Of a stretch of DNA of 7,496 nucleotides, positions 6,543 to 7,496 are shown piece by piece (within the stretch, counting starts at the first letter, position 1; each line of letters begins with the position of its first letter). The stretch is from SHZI01 sp964407855. GTDB taxonomy: Bacteria; Pseudomonadota; Gammaproteobacteria; Steroidobacterales; GCA-2729495. Position numbers and translations under genes: made by a program. The notes under the pieces were generated by a model. The model was not told the DNA's origin and ran no database searches. It saw only the letters and a program-made list of their open reading frames with translations. The stretch spans positions 1-7,496 of the forward strand of contig CAYOXI010000088.1 in the NCBI GenBank assembly GCA_964407855.1, in the 5' to 3' direction.

Positions 6543-6764
6543 TCAGTTACACCCGCAGCCGCCGCCCGAACTGCCGGAAGCGCCCCGCGCACCCTCCCGG
6601 GCCTCGTAAACGTGGTCAATGTAGGAGGACGAGACCGGATTGCGGTCGAAGCTCATGATGGGATCAGCCAGGCGATCCCGCTCATAGGGCTTCACCCAGG
6701 GCTCGACGCTGCTGCATCCGCCAAGCAGCAGGATGGTCGCGAGGGCGGTTGCCAGCGTCTTCAT
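6543..6764 (-). CDS. Small lipoprotein, DUF4266 family, C-terminal GGGCGCN
   Basis: This 73-residue protein has a lipoprotein signal with lipobox LLGGC, lipidated Cys at 17. The mature part is about 57 residues: EPWVKPYERDRLADPIMSFD (21-40), then YIDHVYEAREGARGASG (48-64) and the Gly/Cys tail GGGCGCN (67-73). VKPYERDRLADPIM and the C-terminal GCGCN are hallmarks of DUF4266. Asp and Ser after the lipidated Cys do not occur at +2 (it is Ser), so outer-membrane sorting is expected. Its ATG overlaps the TlpA stop as ATGA, and the DUF3570-type barrel starts 4 nt downstream. Two features suggest modification: EGARGAS (57-63) resembles the D-G-x-S/T-G-A-S/T acceptor of ApbE flavinylation, with Ser63 the candidate, and Cys70/Cys72 could bind metal or form a disulfide handled by the adjacent TlpA. 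Both are inference; the family itself is firm. Confidence 0.93.
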   Translation of the reverse strand: MKTLATALATILLLGGCSSVEPWVKPYERDRLADPIMSFDRNPVSSSYIDHVYEAREGARGASGSSGGGCGCN

Positions 6765-7267
6765 GCCCGCTCCCGGACCAGCTGACGGATCATGTCCTGG
6801 TACTTGTTCTCGTCGCCGGGCTGGTAGCCCTGGTGGAGGTACCGCAACCGGCCCTTGCGGTCGACAATGACGGTGCTCGGCATCGCCGACACGTTATAGA
6901 GCTTGCTGATCCCGTTCGCGGGGTCGAGCAGGATCGGAAAGGTCACGGGCACGTCCTTGAGGAAGGCGTCCATCATGCGGGTATCCTCCTCGACGTTTAT
7001 GCCCAGCATGGTGAAGCCCAGCGGCGTGTACCGGCGCTGGATCTGTTCCAGGAAGGGCATTTCCTTGCGGCAGGGCCCGCACCAGGTGGCCCAGAAATTG
7101 ATCAGCACGACCTGGCCGCGCAGCCCGGCGAGTGAAACCTGTTCGCCGGTTCTCGCGGTGAGCGTGAAATCCGGCGCCGGCCCATCTTCAGCCCGCACCG
7201 ACGGGACCAGCAGCAGGGCGGCAATGGATCCGGCAAATTCCCGTTTTGTCAGCAGTCGCTTTTCCAT
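6761..7267 (-). CDS. TlpA-family thiol-disulfide oxidoreductase (CGPC)
   Basis: This 168-residue exported thioredoxin-fold protein of the TlpA/ResA type reduces disulfides in periplasmic client proteins. I chose the ATG at 7267 because AGGTG lies just upstream, overlapping the previous gene's stop, and because a signal follows (MEKRLLTKREFAGSIAALLL). The N-terminal KREF / hydrophobic stretch resembles Tat-like signals but lacks a twin arginine, so Sec export is more likely. The motifs are PAPDFTLTARTGEQVSLAGL (30-49), INFWATWCGPCRKEMPFLEQ (56-75) with redox Cys 63 and 66, GINVEEDTRMMDAFL (89-103), and Pro130 as the cis-proline in SAMPSTVIVDRKG. It ends in ATGA with the DUF4266 lipoprotein, so a direct link to that protein's Cys-Gly-Cys tail is plausible. 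Electron donor and client are not visible here. Confidence 0.95.
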   Translation of the reverse strand: MEKRLLTKREFAGSIAALLLVPSVRAEDGPAPDFTLTARTGEQVSLAGLRGQVVLINFWATWCGPCRKEMPFLEQIQRRYTPLGFTMLGINVEEDTRMMDAFLKDVPVTFPILLDPANGISKLYNVSAMPSTVIVDRKGRLRYLHQGYQPGDENKYQDMIRQLVRERA

Positions 7268-7274
7268 AGGCACC

Positions 7275-7496
7275 TCAGAAGAACCATGAAAGTCCAAGGC
7301 TGAACTCGATGTTGTGCGAGGTCTTGTCTTCGCCCGTGATGTCGATATCGAAGAGGTGATCCCGCACATCGAAGTGCAGGGCGAGGAAGTCGGTGAGCAG
7401 CACGCGATAGCCGGCCCCGAAGGTTGCGGTGAAGCGGTCGTCGCCCCCGAAGCTCGTGTTGCCCGCACCGGCAATCACGTAGAGGGCCGAGTTGAA
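7275..7496 (-). CDS. Outer-membrane beta-barrel protein, C-terminal 73 residues (5' end beyond window)
   Basis: Only the end of the gene is in the window, entering at base 7496 and stopping at 7275. The visible part is alternating beta strands with short turns: SALYVIAGAGNTSFGGDDRF, FGAGYRVLLTDFLALHFDVR, and finally HNIEFSLGLSWFF. A C-terminal strand with a terminal Phe is the signature recognised by the BAM assembly machinery. The pattern, with a conserved YRVLLTDFLALHFDVRDH-like strand pair, fits the outer-membrane beta-barrel family seen beside TlpA and DUF4266/DUF3570 genes (TIGR04565-like); I infer this from motif memory, not a search. The TlpA gene begins 7 nt downstream, so the two are co-transcribed. 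It may be a small eight-stranded barrel; ligand or function cannot be told from this fragment. Confidence 0.85.
   Translation of the reverse strand, partial: FNSALYVIAGAGNTSFGGDDRFTATFGAGYRVLLTDFLALHFDVRDHLFDIDITGEDKTSHNIEFSLGLSWFF

Noticed and set aside
6539..6619. Upstream in-frame start extending the DUF3570-type protein by 27 residues
   Set aside because: The extension lies wholly over the DUF4266 gene, reads as low-complexity Ala/Arg and would displace the signal peptide that begins at 6538.
5303..6658. Long open frame of 451 codons on the plus strand, antisense to the DUF3570-type and DUF4266 genes
   Set aside because: Its protein has no recognisable family signal, and the minus-strand genes beneath it have clear family motifs. 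Long antisense frames are expected at this GC content.
7268..7474. Upstream in-frame extension of the CGPC TlpA protein
   Set aside because: It overlaps the beta-barrel gene, whose terminal strands are clear, and the ATG at 7267 has both a ribosome site and a signal peptide.

Overview
The window is a compact, high-GC stretch of bacterial envelope genes. Every gene I can support is on the minus strand, so transcription runs from base 7496 towards base 1. Periplasmic, lipoprotein and outer-membrane signals point to a Gram-negative (diderm) bacterium. The gene families and base composition suggest a Gammaproteobacterium or a related proteobacterium, but nothing here fixes the genus.

There are two consecutive transcription blocks. 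The upstream block (7496 to 4341) runs: C-terminal end of an outer-membrane beta-barrel protein, a TlpA-type thioredoxin (CGPC), a 73-residue lipoprotein ending in GGGCGCN (DUF4266 type), a 385-residue outer-membrane beta-barrel (DUF3570 type), and a periplasmic FAD:protein FMN transferase (ApbE). Spacing is 7 nt, a 4-nt overlap, 4 nt and 53 nt, as in an operon. The set looks like an uncharacterised envelope redox system. Its most testable feature is that the small lipoprotein carries a segment (EGARGAS) resembling the acceptor motif that ApbE flavinylates, next to a Cys-Gly-Cys tail that a TlpA protein could act on.

The 285-nt gap between the blocks (4056-4340) holds the main discovery of the window: on the minus strand, a GEMM-I (cyclic di-GMP-I class) riboswitch aptamer at about 4144-4252. 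It has the conserved core, a GNRA-capped hairpin, a receptor helix and a closing P1 helix. It is followed by an 88-nt leader with mutually exclusive pairings around the ribosome binding site of the next gene.

The downstream block (4055 to 1 and beyond) is a second thioredoxin-like protein (CGRC), an exported 181-residue protein of unknown function with a short coiled coil, a 620-residue exported TPR/coiled-coil protein, and a second exported TPR protein cut by the window edge. Gaps are 14 nt, 3 nt and a 4-nt overlap, so the riboswitch probably controls the whole set. Exported TPR scaffolds, thioredoxin folds and beta-barrels together suggest a multi-protein envelope machine, perhaps for surface, motility or extracellular redox functions, with the second half under cyclic dinucleotide control. 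That functional reading is inference; the riboswitch and the gene families are much firmer.
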